Shown: in pieces, positions 28,615 to 38,596 of the stretch
How the letters are laid out: each line of letters begins with the position of its first letter
How positions within the stretch are numbered: position 1 is the first letter of the stretch
Assembly: GCF_024347475.1 (NCBI RefSeq)
Contig: NZ_AP025487.1
Coordinates: forward strand, 1,798,001-1,862,000
Reading direction: 5' to 3'
DNA: 64,000 bases
From: Vibrio fortis
GTDB taxonomy: Bacteria; Pseudomonadota; Gammaproteobacteria; Enterobacterales; Vibrionaceae
The notes under the pieces: model-generated
Told to the model about the DNA's origin: nothing
What the model saw: only the letters and a program-made list of their open reading frames with translations
The model's database searches: none
Program-made: the position numbers and the translations under genes

Positions 28615-28641
28615 CAAAAAAGCCCCGCAAACGCGAGGCCT
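28615..28641 (-). terminator. Intrinsic terminator, GGCCTCGC family copy 4 (wobble form)
   Basis: The plus strand carries two mismatches (AAAGCCCCGC against GCGAGGCCTT). As minus-strand RNA both become G-U wobble pairs, giving a full 10-bp stem followed by a U-run. It therefore works only for the minus-strand gene at 28684. Confidence 0.7.
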
Positions 28642-28683
28642 TAGTTTTCTATCAAGGGTTACAACCGCCCTACTTCACTGGCT

Positions 28684-29022
28684 TTAGTCCATTCGAGTAA
28701 TGAAGGTTTGCTCGTCATCGACAAAAGCCACGTAGTCGCCGTGGTAGATGAACACGCGACCACGCCCTTCAACGATACACGCTAGCTGCGGGTTCAAGTC
28801 TTCTTCAAGATCTTTACTTTGATAGGTGCCGGTGTCTGTGATAACGCCGCGAAGTGTCGGCAAAAAACCATAGCTGCGCTTAGCTTGGTCAATTAGGCTC
28901 AATTCGCTGTTGATAGAGAAGTACGATGGGATTGGGCCAGCATCTTCGATAAACATCGGTTTCAGTTCTTCAAAGGCGGTAATTACCAGCCAGTCGATGC
29001 CGTTTACATGATGGATAAACAT
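28684..29022 (-). CDS. Hypothetical protein
   Basis: 112 residues beginning MFIHHVNGIDWLVITAFEELK; mixed alpha/beta pattern, acidic, no signal peptide, no known motif. The frame runs on to 29103, but the start at 29022 has GAGA upstream and removes an unlikely leader. It stands alone, with the wobble-type terminator after it. Function unknown. Confidence 0.6.
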   Translation of the reverse strand: MFIHHVNGIDWLVITAFEELKPMFIEDAGPIPSYFSINSELSLIDQAKRSYGFLPTLRGVITDTGTYQSKDLEEDLNPQLACIVEGRGRVFIYHGDYVAFVDDEQTFITRMD

Positions 29023-29213
29023 AGTGGTTCTCGATATTTCTAATGAGGGGATTCTATCACTATCGAGTAGTGAGCGTGGGAGAAATTGAGTGATTAAAAA
29101 CAAGGCCTGACCCCGCTGTCATTTCTCCTTGAAACATAACCGAATTATTCAGCTCGCATTCACACTTGATATTGCATTCTGATTAAAGAATCCATTGATA
29201 AGCGGCGAATAAA

Positions 29214-30452
29214 ATGAAGCTCTCCCCCCGATTAAAGACCCTAATATCGATCACTTTAAGCAGTGTAATTGTCTGGTTCCTTTTACCTGCTGACCTTGAG
29301 TTAGCCCGAAAGATCCCAGCGTTTTTTGCCACAGTCTCGATGATCGCTATGGCGGGAGCGATGTTGTTGAGCTGCAGACCAAAATGGATAGAGTCACTGG
29401 TGGGAGGGATGGACCGTGCGTACATCTGGCATAAATGGTTAGGTATTTTCGGCCTTGTTGGTGCTTCGTTTCATTGGTTGTTGGTACCCGGCCCCGCTGG
29501 GAACGGCATAGATCCTTCATTCGCTGAGTTTGGAGAAGAACTGGGTCAATGGGCAATGTATGGATTGCTGCTTCTTGGTAGCGTAAGCATGGTTAAAACA
29601 CTGCCTTACCGTCTCTGGTACTACACGCACAAACTCATGGGGCCAATATTTCTAATAGCGGTTTACCATACGTTTTTCTCGGATGTCCCTTTCGTCATCG
29701 AGAGTGTCACTGGTATCTCTCTGGTCATCGTATCGCTTGTGGGTAGTTTAAGCTGGATATACAAGACCTTCATCAAGCCAACCACCTATCCAGACTACTT
29801 TGTTACTCATGTAGAGAAGCTTGACGGTGCCCTTGAGATTACACTTAATACCAATGGTAAAGGCATTCACTATCATGCAGGGCAATTCGCTTACCTCGAT
29901 TTTGGATACGATAAAGTAGAACACTTTCACCCTTTTACCATCGCCTCAGCACCACATGAAAAAGAGCTGAAATTTGTTATACGCTGCCTAGGCCGTCACA
30001 CAAGTGAACTGTACTCAAGAGTGAAAACTGGAGACAAAGTTAAAATTGATGGTGCATACGGTCGATTACACGCTGAAAAGGATAGTACTAAACCGCAAAT
30101 TTGGATTGCTGGTGGTGTCGGGATCACTCCTTTCCTCTCTTGGCTTCAAACTGTGAAGCCATCACACCAACCTATTCACCTATTTTATGTCGGCAAAGAT
30201 AAATTTTATTCGCAAATCATAAAAAAACTATCAGGGTTAATACCGAGCAAAAACGTAACGCTACATACACAAGCCGATTTTGATGGGCGTTTGAATGCCC
30301 AAGTGATCACTGAACTTGTCGAAACGCCTGTGAAACATCATCAGTTTTTCGCATGTGGACCCGAGAAAATGATGAAGGATTTAAGAGAACAACTGATCTC
30401 TGACGGGATGTGTCCAACGCAATGGCACAAAGAAAATTTCTCTATGAGATAA
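29214..30452 (+). CDS. Ferric-reductase-like transmembrane FAD/NAD(P)H oxidoreductase
   Basis: 412 residues. The N-terminal half is a ferric-reductase-type membrane domain with about five to six helices and two His pairs spaced for two haems (His73/His87 and His139/His152). The C-terminal half is a ferredoxin-reductase-like domain with FAD motif HPFTIASAP (239-247), NAD(P) motif GGVGITP (300-306) and a late CGPEKMM. It should pass electrons from cytosolic NAD(P)H through haem to an acceptor across the membrane, such as ferric iron or oxygen. Three very short ORFs follow before the next terminator and may belong to its operon. Confidence 0.85.
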   Translation: MKLSPRLKTLISITLSSVIVWFLLPADLELARKIPAFFATVSMIAMAGAMLLSCRPKWIESLVGGMDRAYIWHKWLGIFGLVGASFHWLLVPGPAGNGIDPSFAEFGEELGQWAMYGLLLLGSVSMVKTLPYRLWYYTHKLMGPIFLIAVYHTFFSDVPFVIESVTGISLVIVSLVGSLSWIYKTFIKPTTYPDYFVTHVEKLDGALEITLNTNGKGIHYHAGQFAYLDFGYDKVEHFHPFTIASAPHEKELKFVIRCLGRHTSELYSRVKTGDKVKIDGAYGRLHAEKDSTKPQIWIAGGVGITPFLSWLQTVKPSHQPIHLFYVGKDKFYSQIIKKLSGLIPSKNVTLHTQADFDGRLNAQVITELVETPVKHHQFFACGPEKMMKDLREQLISDGMCPTQWHKENFSMR

Positions 30453-30456
30453 CGCT

Positions 30457-30534
30457 ATGCCAACAACCATAGATAAGTATCGTCATACCCATCGCCTTGA
30501 GGAAGTTCCTCTCTTGCGCGTAAACAAGGCTTAA
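30457..30534 (+). CDS. Possible 25-residue peptide ORF downstream of the ferric-reductase-like gene
   Basis: Starts at an ATG four bases after the upstream stop and encodes 25 residues (MPTTIDKYRHTHRLEEVPLL..). Its stop overlaps the next start (TAATG at 30532-30536), which suggests translational coupling. No family recognised; it may also be the remains of a longer gene. Confidence 0.3.
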   Translation: MPTTIDKYRHTHRLEEVPLLRVNKA

Positions 30535-30683
30535 TGTTCAATGTATCTCAAGAAGTTGAAAAGTTTCTTGAGAAGGAAGTAAAGAAAGTGGAACGTCAGT
30601 TATCAATCGATGAGGAGATTAAGAACAACCTCGAGGATCTTGGTGGGCTTAATATCGACAAAATGATGAAATCAATGGATTAG
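30534..30683 (+). CDS. Small charged helical protein (49 residues)
   Basis: MFNVSQEVEKFLEKEVKKVE.. to ..NIDKMMKSMD. Heptad-like spacing of hydrophobics among many Lys and Glu suggests a helix or short coiled coil. It starts in the TAATG overlap with the preceding mini-ORF. The composition looks coding, but I know no family. Too short for most gene callers. Confidence 0.45.
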   Translation: MFNVSQEVEKFLEKEVKKVERQLSIDEEIKNNLEDLGGLNIDKMMKSMD

Positions 30684-30743
30684 TCAAAACACTAAGGTAT
30701 TGATTAAATTCAATTTACACAATAGCAAAGCGTGGAGATGATT

Positions 30744-30866
30744 ATGGGCACAATAATTGGACTGTTAATTTTGGCTGGTATCAGTGTATTCCTACAGCGT
30801 CAAACAGGGCTTCATTTGCATGAGTGGATTGCAAAAAAATATAAAGAGTCTCAAGACAAAAAATAA
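30744..30866 (+). CDS. Small single-span membrane protein (40 residues)
   Basis: MGTIIGLLILAGISVFLQRQ then a basic hydrophilic tail ending KYKESQDKK; one membrane helix, about residues 2-17. GGAG lies seven bases before the ATG. Followed by a terminator at 30911, so it closes the presumed ferric-reductase operon. Function unknown; a small membrane partner of the reductase is possible. Confidence 0.5.
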   Translation: MGTIIGLLILAGISVFLQRQTGLHLHEWIAKKYKESQDKK

Positions 30867-30910
30867 TGGGTTGTCACAGAGTGGCAGACTCCATCGATTA
30901 GACTTAAAAG

Positions 30911-30946
30911 ACTAAGGCCTCGCACTAACGAGGCCTTAGTTTTATT
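30911..30946. terminator. Intrinsic terminator, GGCCTCGC family copy 5
   Basis: Twelve-bp stem ACTAAGGCCTCG (30911-30922) with CGAGGCCTTAGT (30929-30940), then TTTTATTT. It separates the plus-strand mini-ORFs from the minus-strand hydrolase. Confidence 0.88.
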
Positions 30947-30967
30947 TATAGAGTAATTACAACCGCC

Positions 30968-31840
30968 CTACTTCACTGACTTCACCGCTTTCATCAAGGT
31001 TGTGTTGAACTGCTGTGGTTGTTCAAGCATTGGGAAGTGGCCTGAGTCTTCAATGTAGTAAATGCTGTAATCCTTGATGTGTTTCTCGTTCGCTTCTGAA
31101 TCCGTTGGCCATAGGCGAGCGTTCACCAATATTACTGGCACATTCACGTTCTCATACACGCGGTGAGCTTCACCCGTCACGTATTGACCTAGATAATGGC
31201 GGAACTGGTTTATCGCGATAGCTGGCGGTGCTGATGCCATGTCTTGCGTTACCCAGTAAAGTAAATCCATGTCTACGTCTTTTGGTAGCGAGTCTTTCAC
31301 GAACATAGTAATACCCACTTGGAAGTCTGCTTCAAACGGTTTGGTCATTGCGTCTAGATCGCTTTGTGAAACCGCTAGTGCGACGTTTTGCGATGTGTCG
31401 ACACCAATAATGCCCTTCACTCTTTTCGGCATCAGTTTTGCAGCTTCTGCAATAACGCCACCCGCCATGGAATGCCCGACTAAGATGACGGATTCGAGTT
31501 GTTCTTTCTCGATGACTGCTTTTATGTCTTCAGCGAAGGCAACCATGGTGTACTCTTCACGGTTGAACGATGAGTTACCGTGCCCTGCTAAGTCCATAGT
31601 GATCACTTGGTACTGTTTTGAAAACTCACTCACTTGGTTCTGCCATAGCCTGCTGTCCAAGCTCCAGCCGTGAATGAAGATCACCGCTGTATCCCCACTG
31701 CCACTTTTGCCATACGCAATTTGCTCACCATCGTGAGATATCGCAATACCGTACTCAACCGTTGAATCATGAGCCATGGCATTAAAGCTACCAAGCGCCA
31801 TGAATACCAAGAGTGTGATGTTTAGAATTAAACGTTTCAT
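30968..31840 (-). CDS. Secreted alpha/beta hydrolase
   Basis: 290 residues: Sec signal peptide (cleavage after AMA at about 23), HGWSLDSR oxyanion region, nucleophile Ser124 in GHSMAG, and a late His268 in DSGHFPMLEQP. This is the classic alpha/beta hydrolase layout (esterase, haloperoxidase-like). It acts in the periplasm or outside. Substrate unknown. Monocistronic; the 445-base gap upstream (31841-32285) precedes the AT-rich defence pair. Confidence 0.85.
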   Translation of the reverse strand: MKRLILNITLLVFMALGSFNAMAHDSTVEYGIAISHDGEQIAYGKSGSGDTAVIFIHGWSLDSRLWQNQVSEFSKQYQVITMDLAGHGNSSFNREEYTMVAFAEDIKAVIEKEQLESVILVGHSMAGGVIAEAAKLMPKRVKGIIGVDTSQNVALAVSQSDLDAMTKPFEADFQVGITMFVKDSLPKDVDMDLLYWVTQDMASAPPAIAINQFRHYLGQYVTGEAHRVYENVNVPVILVNARLWPTDSEANEKHIKDYSIYYIEDSGHFPMLEQPQQFNTTLMKAVKSVK

Positions 31841-32285
31841 AGTGTCTCTCTACTTACTTTGGAGGGAACACCAAAAGCGCCCCTCTCAATCAATATAGCC
31901 ACTATAAAGTGTGAAGTTGTGGATGGGTCAAGGGATTGGGGACTTTCCTGAAGTAATGACCTTCGAACTCATTCTTGCCTCATTATCAGACAGAGTAGAT
32001 ACTCATTCATACCCTGTTGATTGGATTTTACCTCACTAAAAGTTATCCATTCTTCTAATGCTGTTAGTTGTGAGTCCCATTGTCGTATCACAGGGGAAAT
32101 GAGACATGGCTATAACGTTTACAGAACCAAAAACGAACTAGTCACCAGTTAAAACTAGGATAAAATTTGAGTTAATTGGGATCCACGTATCTACACGCAC
32201 AACATAAAGTCAACGAGGTCTAATTTTATGGTTCAATTCGCTATATAATAGTGTAGTATTTTTAAAAACGACTAACAGCAAGGCG
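31841..32285. other. Gene-free stretch left of the PARIS-like pair
   Basis: AT-rich. Contains TATAAT at 32244-32249, a fair -10 for the ATPase gene, and GATTGGATT..CCTCACT at 32019-32037, which recurs imperfectly at 34541-34558 on the far side of the pair. No convincing ORF. Confidence 0.4.
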
Positions 32286-33353
32286 TTGAAGCTAGTGAAG
32301 AAAATTAAGAGTTTTACAATCTACAATCTGTGGAACAGAAAAGAGGTCTCTATAGATTTAAATGAGCAAGTTACTTTTCTTACAGGCTACAATGGTAGCG
32401 GAAAAAGTACCGTTCTCAATATACTCTTTGACACACTAAGCCAAGAGTACTACTCAACCTCTAAACACCGTTTTTGGGCATGTACCGTTAAATTTACTGA
32501 TGGCTCATATAAGTCAAAGGCTTGCTTACCTCATTCTTCTCATTCAATAGAAATTGCAGAAGATATCAATTCATATGTTGAAGGTGATGTGTTTAGTTTT
32601 GATGGAATAAGAGCTGTAGAATTAGCTTATGAAAAGAAAATAGAAGAACAACGTTACAATCTTTACGATAGTAAAGAGCTCGGTGTTATATCAATAGAAA
32701 ACTATAGCGGCACAGAAACAGTCGAATCAGATCCGTTTTTATTTCAAGACGAACGTAAATGTATGCACAATATGAAAAACTCAAGCATAGATTTTGATGG
32801 ACAGTATTGGAGTCATTACGGAATAGAACTAGATCAAAAACTAATTTATGTTCTAGATAAGTTACAAGTATACGAAGCAAAAACAAACAAACTATTATCT
32901 GAAGAGATATTTAGTTTGAAAAACAACATGACTAAAAAAGAAATGTTGAATATTTTAAAAAGACATGAAGAATCTCGACATGACCTGAAAAAATTATTTT
33001 CAGTTCTTAACTCATACTTCGAACCATTAGGTAAAGTCATCGTCAAGGATGAGTCTGAACGTATAGAGCTCTGTGTTAAAAAAACTAATAGCCGAATTCA
33101 CTGGTATAATTTATCTAGAGGCGAAAAGACCCTTATTTATTTATTTTTGGTGACATTCTTGTATAAAGATAAAACAGAATTGTTTATTTTCGACGAACCC
33201 GATATTGCCATACATATTGAGTGGCAAGAGCGACTTGTTTCAGACTTAGTATCTATTGCACCTAATGCTCAATATTTTATCGCAACCCATTCTCCTGCAT
33301 TGATAATGAATGGGTGGTTAGATAATACGAAAGAACTGAAAATGGCTCAATAA
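32286..33353 (+). CDS. AAA/ABC-type ATPase of a PARIS-like defence pair (AriA-like)
   Basis: 355 residues: N-terminal Walker A GYNGSGKST (34-42), a long variable middle, signature-like NLSRGEKT, Walker B FIFDEP (Asp/Glu about 303-304) and ATHSPALI at the end, as in SMC/RecF-like ATPases of the AAA_15 group. The next gene, a DUF4435 protein, begins directly at its stop (TAAATG). This two-gene set is that of PARIS, in which AriA senses phage anti-restriction proteins and releases the AriB nuclease. It is shorter than E. coli AriA as I remember it, so a distant subtype is likely. TTG is the probable start, with a weak ribosome site; a GTG at 32295 is the alternative. Strongly AT-rich, a sign of transfer. 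Confidence 0.75.
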   Translation: MKLVKKIKSFTIYNLWNRKEVSIDLNEQVTFLTGYNGSGKSTVLNILFDTLSQEYYSTSKHRFWACTVKFTDGSYKSKACLPHSSHSIEIAEDINSYVEGDVFSFDGIRAVELAYEKKIEEQRYNLYDSKELGVISIENYSGTETVESDPFLFQDERKCMHNMKNSSIDFDGQYWSHYGIELDQKLIYVLDKLQVYEAKTNKLLSEEIFSLKNNMTKKEMLNILKRHEESRHDLKKLFSVLNSYFEPLGKVIVKDESERIELCVKKTNSRIHWYNLSRGEKTLIYLFLVTFLYKDKTELFIFDEPDIAIHIEWQERLVSDLVSIAPNAQYFIATHSPALIMNGWLDNTKELKMAQ

Positions 33354-34361
33354 ATGAAACTGACATCTAAATACATGGCAGCGACAGCCAAGTTCGGTGC
33401 TGACAAGCGAGAAACTATCGTAGCTTATGTTGAGTCATATGATGATCAGCGCCTTTGGAGTAATATCCTTAAAAATGAAATAGTTACAAGCAAAAATATA
33501 AAAATAGTATTCAAGGTTCCTTCTCTCGATAGCGAAGCCAATGGTAAATCAAGTCTCGTAAATTCGTTCAATCAAGGGGATTTAGTTCCAGGTAAAAACT
33601 TGATTATTTGTATTGATAGTGACTTTGATTATGCATTTGGGTGTGTTCAAGGCAGCATTAAAGAAAGTTTGTATGCAAATGATTATGTATTTCAGACTTA
33701 TGCTCATTCTGCTGAGAACCATTATTATACGACCCGTGGTTTAGAGCATATATGTGAAATGGCCTGTTGCTCAACACTAACACTTGCCTTCTGTATTGAG
33801 CAATATACGAAATCTTGGTCAGAAGTCATCTTTGAACTATATACTAAAATTTTATTTCTAAGAAAAATTGGTGAGCATGGAAAATATAAACTCTATACTG
33901 AAAAGATCAATAAAATTTTAGAGACAATATATTCAGGACGACTCAATGTAAGCAAATTTGATGCTCTTTTGGTAAGAACTGATAAAGAGGTATGCTTAAT
34001 AATAAAGGATATAGATAAAATTCACAATTTTGACGCCAGTTATAACAATTTTATCAAAGAATTAGATAGTAAAGGTTTTAACAAGAATAACATTAATTAT
34101 CTATTCAGGGGTCATGACTTAGAAAACAGATTTTTATCTAATATTTGCGTATCGCTGTGCAACTTCATGATAGCAAATAAGAAAAAGGCTATATATCAAG
34201 CTAACGTTGGACCAAAAGCACAGCAACAAGTTGATGAGTATCAGAATACAGTTGCTAACGTTCTTGATTCTATTAAACAGAGAACTAATTTTTTAGGTAA
34301 CCATTTCTTTCAAAAAGTCTACTCTGAATTTAAATCAATGTGTGAAATAAGCTTTGCTTAA
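33354..34361 (+). CDS. DUF4435 TOPRIM-like nuclease of a PARIS-like pair (AriB-like)
   Basis: 335 residues. The N-terminal part shows a TOPRIM pattern: Glu27 in VAYVESYDD (the place of the essential Glu near position 26 in AriB) and an acidic cluster IDSDFD (Asp88, 90, 92). The first half is the DUF4435 domain; the rest is helical. In PARIS the freed AriB cuts host tRNA and causes growth arrest. The gene starts immediately at the ATPase stop, so translation is coupled. Some parts are below 30% GC. A terminator follows. The phage trigger is unknown. Confidence 0.75.
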   Translation: MKLTSKYMAATAKFGADKRETIVAYVESYDDQRLWSNILKNEIVTSKNIKIVFKVPSLDSEANGKSSLVNSFNQGDLVPGKNLIICIDSDFDYAFGCVQGSIKESLYANDYVFQTYAHSAENHYYTTRGLEHICEMACCSTLTLAFCIEQYTKSWSEVIFELYTKILFLRKIGEHGKYKLYTEKINKILETIYSGRLNVSKFDALLVRTDKEVCLIIKDIDKIHNFDASYNNFIKELDSKGFNKNNINYLFRGHDLENRFLSNICVSLCNFMIANKKKAIYQANVGPKAQQQVDEYQNTVANVLDSIKQRTNFLGNHFFQKVYSEFKSMCEISFA

Positions 34362-34368
34362 GTATTTT

Positions 34369-34399
34369 AAAAAAGGGAGTTATGTTAACTCCCTTTTTA
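34369..34399 (+). terminator. Intrinsic terminator of the PARIS-like operon
   Basis: Stem GGGAGTTA (34375-34382) with TAACTCCC (34386-34393), extended by A/T pairs, then TTTTT. It lies eight bases after the DUF4435 stop. Confidence 0.85.
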
Positions 34400-34618
34400 T
34401 TACTTAAATTTTGCTATAGCACGTGCGGTCTTTAATAAATAACTTGATGTTTTAATCTCCAATTCTGACCGTTTCCAGCCTTCACTAATACTAAGTTTCC
34501 TACCTTTAACCATCCTCATAATTCTTTTACACTAACGTGGGATTGGATTCTCCTCACTCCAACCCGTGACAGTTATCACAGATTTAAAACACAGTTCAGC
34601 AACCTCCTCCTTGATCAT
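34400..34618 (-). pseudogene. Decayed phage-type small HTH regulator gene
   Basis: A frame of 72 residues broken by one in-frame TAG (34532-34534). Before the stop it reads MIKEEVAELCFKSVITVTGW then SEENPIPR; after it CKRIMRMVKGRKLSISEGWK and about 25 more to a normal stop. The pattern (ELCF..S..TV..W..G/N.PIP..CKR.M.M, then GWK) is that of small phage-associated DNA-binding proteins, DUF3653-like. There is no good ribosome site. It lies just downstream of the PARIS-like pair on the opposite strand, suggesting remains of a phage or satellite. The remaining stretch to 34870 holds nothing recognisable. Confidence 0.45.
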
Positions 34619-34867
34619 TTGGCACTCTAACTCTCCTAAAATGTAATTCTAACTCATTTCGCGACACTTCGATGATAAAAACTAAAAATACAAGGGGTTA
34701 TACTGATTTCCATAATATATGCACCACCACACATACTGCACACTGTACGGAAAAATACTATTGGCAAATTTGCTTTAAAAAAGTTATTCATTAATCACTA
34801 ATGTTAGAATTCCTGAAACACATTTATGTCCAATCTTGAGTTTTCCCCTACTCCTTTGGAACAAAAA

Positions 34868-34905
34868 CAAAAAAGGCCTCGCAATGCGAGGCCTTTGGTT
34901 TTTCT
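34868..34905. terminator. Intrinsic terminator of pheT, GGCCTCGC family copy 6
   Basis: Eleven-bp stem AAAGGCCTCGC (34872-34882) with GCGAGGCCTTT (34886-34896), three-base loop, with A/T runs on both sides. It shows that the pheST transcript now ends here rather than running into ihfA. Confidence 0.88.
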
Positions 34906-34920
34906 ATCTATCAGAAGAGA

Positions 34921-37308
34921 TTAGTCGCGAAGTGCTGCGCCGAATTTCTCTGAGATTGAAGCTACGATAGCATCTACTGAACCAGCGATGTCTGCATCTT
35001 CTAGTGTGCGCTCTACAGACTGTAAAGTTAGTGCGATAGCTAGGCTCTTCTTGCCTTCTTCTACGCCCTTACCTACGTAAACGTCGAACAGTTTAGCGTC
35101 TGTTAGGAATTCGCCACCAGCTGCGATACACGCTTCTACGATGTCGCCAGAAGCTACTGCTTCGTCAACAACTACTGCGATATCACGACGGTTTGCAGGG
35201 AACTTAGATACTGCTACTGCCTCTGGAAGCACGCGAGTGTTGATAGCTGCCCATTCGATTTCGAATACGATAGTACGGCCGTTAAGACCAAACTTACGCT
35301 CTAGTTCTGGGTGAACAGTACCAATGATACCCACTTCTTTACCGTCTACTACGATAGCCGCAGTTTGACCTGGGTGAAGTGCTGGGTGCTTAGCTGCTTT
35401 GAAGCTGTAAGCTTTTTCGTTCGCTGTTAGCTCTAGAACTGCTTCTAGGTCGCCTTTCAGGTCGAAGAAGTCAACAGTGTTAGTTGCAACGTCCCAGTGC
35501 TCTTCACCGCGAGTACCAGAGATAACGCCCGCTAGCATTACTTCTTGGCGCATGCCGTTTTCAGCTGATGCTTCTGGGATAAAACGTAGGCCAGATTCGA
35601 ATAGACGAACGCGTGGCTGTTGACGCTTCTGGTTGTGAACAACTGTATTTAGAAGACCTTGAATTAGGCCAAGACGCATAGCTGACATATCCGCAGAGAT
35701 TGGGAATGGCAGGATTAGCGGCTCAACATCTGGAACGATCAGTTTTTGCTGCTCTGGCTCAACGAAGCTGTATGTGATTGCTTCGTGGTAGCCACGGTCA
35801 ACTAGAAGATCACGAACGCGCTTAAGCGGTTGGTCAGCTTCTTTGTGGTCGTTCATCTTAAGTGCCGCTTTAGGCGCTTGGTTTGGAATGTTATCGTAAC
35901 CGTAGATACGACCTACTTCTTCAATTAGGTCTTGCTCGATTGCGATATCGAAACGCCAAGATGGAGACGTTGCCGTCCAACCTGCGTCCGTAGTCTCAAC
36001 TTCACAACCTAGACGAGTTAGGATTTCTACCACGTCTTCAGATGGGATTTCATGACCTAGTAGGCTGTCTAGCTTAGCGCGACGTAGAGATACTACGTTT
36101 GCTTTTGGTAGATCAGCTTCAGATTCGCTGCCGTTTACTGGCGCAACTTCACCACCACAGATGTCAACTAGAAGCTGTGTTGCACGCTCCATTGCTGCTG
36201 CTTGTAGTGTTGAATCAACACCACGCTCGAAACGTAGAGAAGAATCAGTGTGTAGGCCGTAAGCACGTGCGCGACCACGGATGTGATCCGGTGCGAAGAA
36301 TGCTGCTTCTAGAAGTACGTCTGTCGTTTCAGTTGTTACACCAGACTCTTCACCACCAAAGATACCAGCGATTGCTAGTGCTTTGTTGTGGTCAGCGATA
36401 ACAAGTGTGTTGCTGTTTAGCTCAGCTTCGTTGCCATCTAGAAGTGTTAGTTTTTCGCCCTGCTCTGCTAGACGAACCACGATGCCACCTTCGATCTTAG
36501 CTAGATCAAATGCGTGCATTGGTTGGCCTTGCTCTAGCATCACGTAGTTTGTGATGTCTACAACTGGGTCGATTGAACGGATACCACAACGACGCAGTTT
36601 TTCTTGCATCCAGATTGGAGTTTCCGCTTTCACGTTTACGTTCTTAACCACACGGCCAAGGTAACGTGGACATGCATCAGTTGCTTTGATTTCAACAGAT
36701 ACTGTGTCTTCAATGCTTGTAGCAACAGCTTCAACTGCTGGCTCTGTAACGTCTGCGCGGTTTAGTACGCCAACTTCACGAGCAAGACCACGGATGCTGA
36801 AACAGTCAGCGCGGTTAGCTGTTAGGTCTACGTCGATCGCAACGTCTTCTAGGTCTAGAAGTTCACGAACGTCCATACCTAGAGTTGTACCTTCTGGTAG
36901 CTCAAGGATGCCGTCTGACTCTACGTCGATACCTAGCTCAGAGAAAGAACAAAGCATGCCGTGCGATGGAACGCCACGTAGTTTTGCTTTCTTGATTTTG
37001 AAGTTACCAGGAAGTACTGCGCCAACTGTTGCTACTGCTACAGTTAGGCCAAGACGACAGTTAGATGCACCACAAACGATGTCTAAAAGCTCTTCTTCGC
37101 CGATATCAATTTTTGTAACTTGTAGTTTGTCTGCGTCTGGGTGCTGGCCGCACTCAACCACTTTACCTACTTTAACGCCGGTGAATTCACCAGCAACAGG
37201 TTCTACATCGTCAACTTCCAAACCAGCCATAGTGATTTGGTGAGCTAGCTCTTCGCTGTTAATTGCAGGTTTAACCCACTCGCGTAGCCAAGATTCACTG
37301 AATTTCAT
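34921..37308 (-). CDS. pheT: Phenylalanine-tRNA ligase beta subunit
   Basis: 795 residues, the normal length. Order: EMAP/tRNA-binding domain (about 40-150, [20 protein letters not shown]), B3/B4 editing domain (about 210-370), B5 domain (about 400-470), catalytic-core-like domain and the C-terminal FDX-ACB anticodon-binding domain (about 700-795). With PheS it forms the (alpha-beta)2 enzyme that charges tRNA-Phe. It follows pheS by 18 bases. In E. coli ihfA comes next; here a terminator and about 32 kb of other genes intervene. Confidence 0.98.
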   Translation of the reverse strand: MKFSESWLREWVKPAINSEELAHQITMAGLEVDDVEPVAGEFTGVKVGKVVECGQHPDADKLQVTKIDIGEEELLDIVCGASNCRLGLTVAVATVGAVLPGNFKIKKAKLRGVPSHGMLCSFSELGIDVESDGILELPEGTTLGMDVRELLDLEDVAIDVDLTANRADCFSIRGLAREVGVLNRADVTEPAVEAVATSIEDTVSVEIKATDACPRYLGRVVKNVNVKAETPIWMQEKLRRCGIRSIDPVVDITNYVMLEQGQPMHAFDLAKIEGGIVVRLAEQGEKLTLLDGNEAELNSNTLVIADHNKALAIAGIFGGEESGVTTETTDVLLEAAFFAPDHIRGRARAYGLHTDSSLRFERGVDSTLQAAAMERATQLLVDICGGEVAPVNGSESEADLPKANVVSLRRAKLDSLLGHEIPSEDVVEILTRLGCEVETTDAGWTATSPSWRFDIAIEQDLIEEVGRIYGYDNIPNQAPKAALKMNDHKEADQPLKRVRDLLVDRGYHEAITYSFVEPEQQKLIVPDVEPLILPFPISADMSAMRLGLIQGLLNTVVHNQKRQQPRVRLFESGLRFIPEASAENGMRQEVMLAGVISGTRGEEHWDVATNTVDFFDLKGDLEAVLELTANEKAYSFKAAKHPALHPGQTAAIVVDGKEVGIIGTVHPELERKFGLNGRTIVFEIEWAAINTRVLPEAVAVSKFPANRRDIAVVVDEAVASGDIVEACIAAGGEFLTDAKLFDVYVGKGVEEGKKSLAIALTLQSVERTLEDADIAGSVDAIVASISEKFGAALRD

Positions 37309-37326
37309 AGTTTTGACTGCCCCGGA

Positions 37327-38367
<1,041 letters not shown>

Positions 38368-38596
38368 CTACACATAGTAATCAAACCAGCTACTAATGCC
38401 AAATTGAATTGCCAAAAGAACAAGTTATTGACTAAAAACACGGCAACTTTAACGGGATATGAGTAAGAAGGATGAAGAAGTGGCACAAACAGAGGTACCA
38501 CTCCTTAATTTAGAGGTGAGTAACATCAGAGATGAGAAGTAAGTTACCCTCTAGAATATAAGTAATCGATATTCTAAAACTGGGAGGAAATCAGCA

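Noticed and set aside
32271..32290. CTAACAGCAAGGCGTTGAAG before the ATPase gene resembles the end of an integron attC site
   Set aside because: No partner core site or imperfect inverted repeat of attC length was found, and no cassette array or integrase is nearby.
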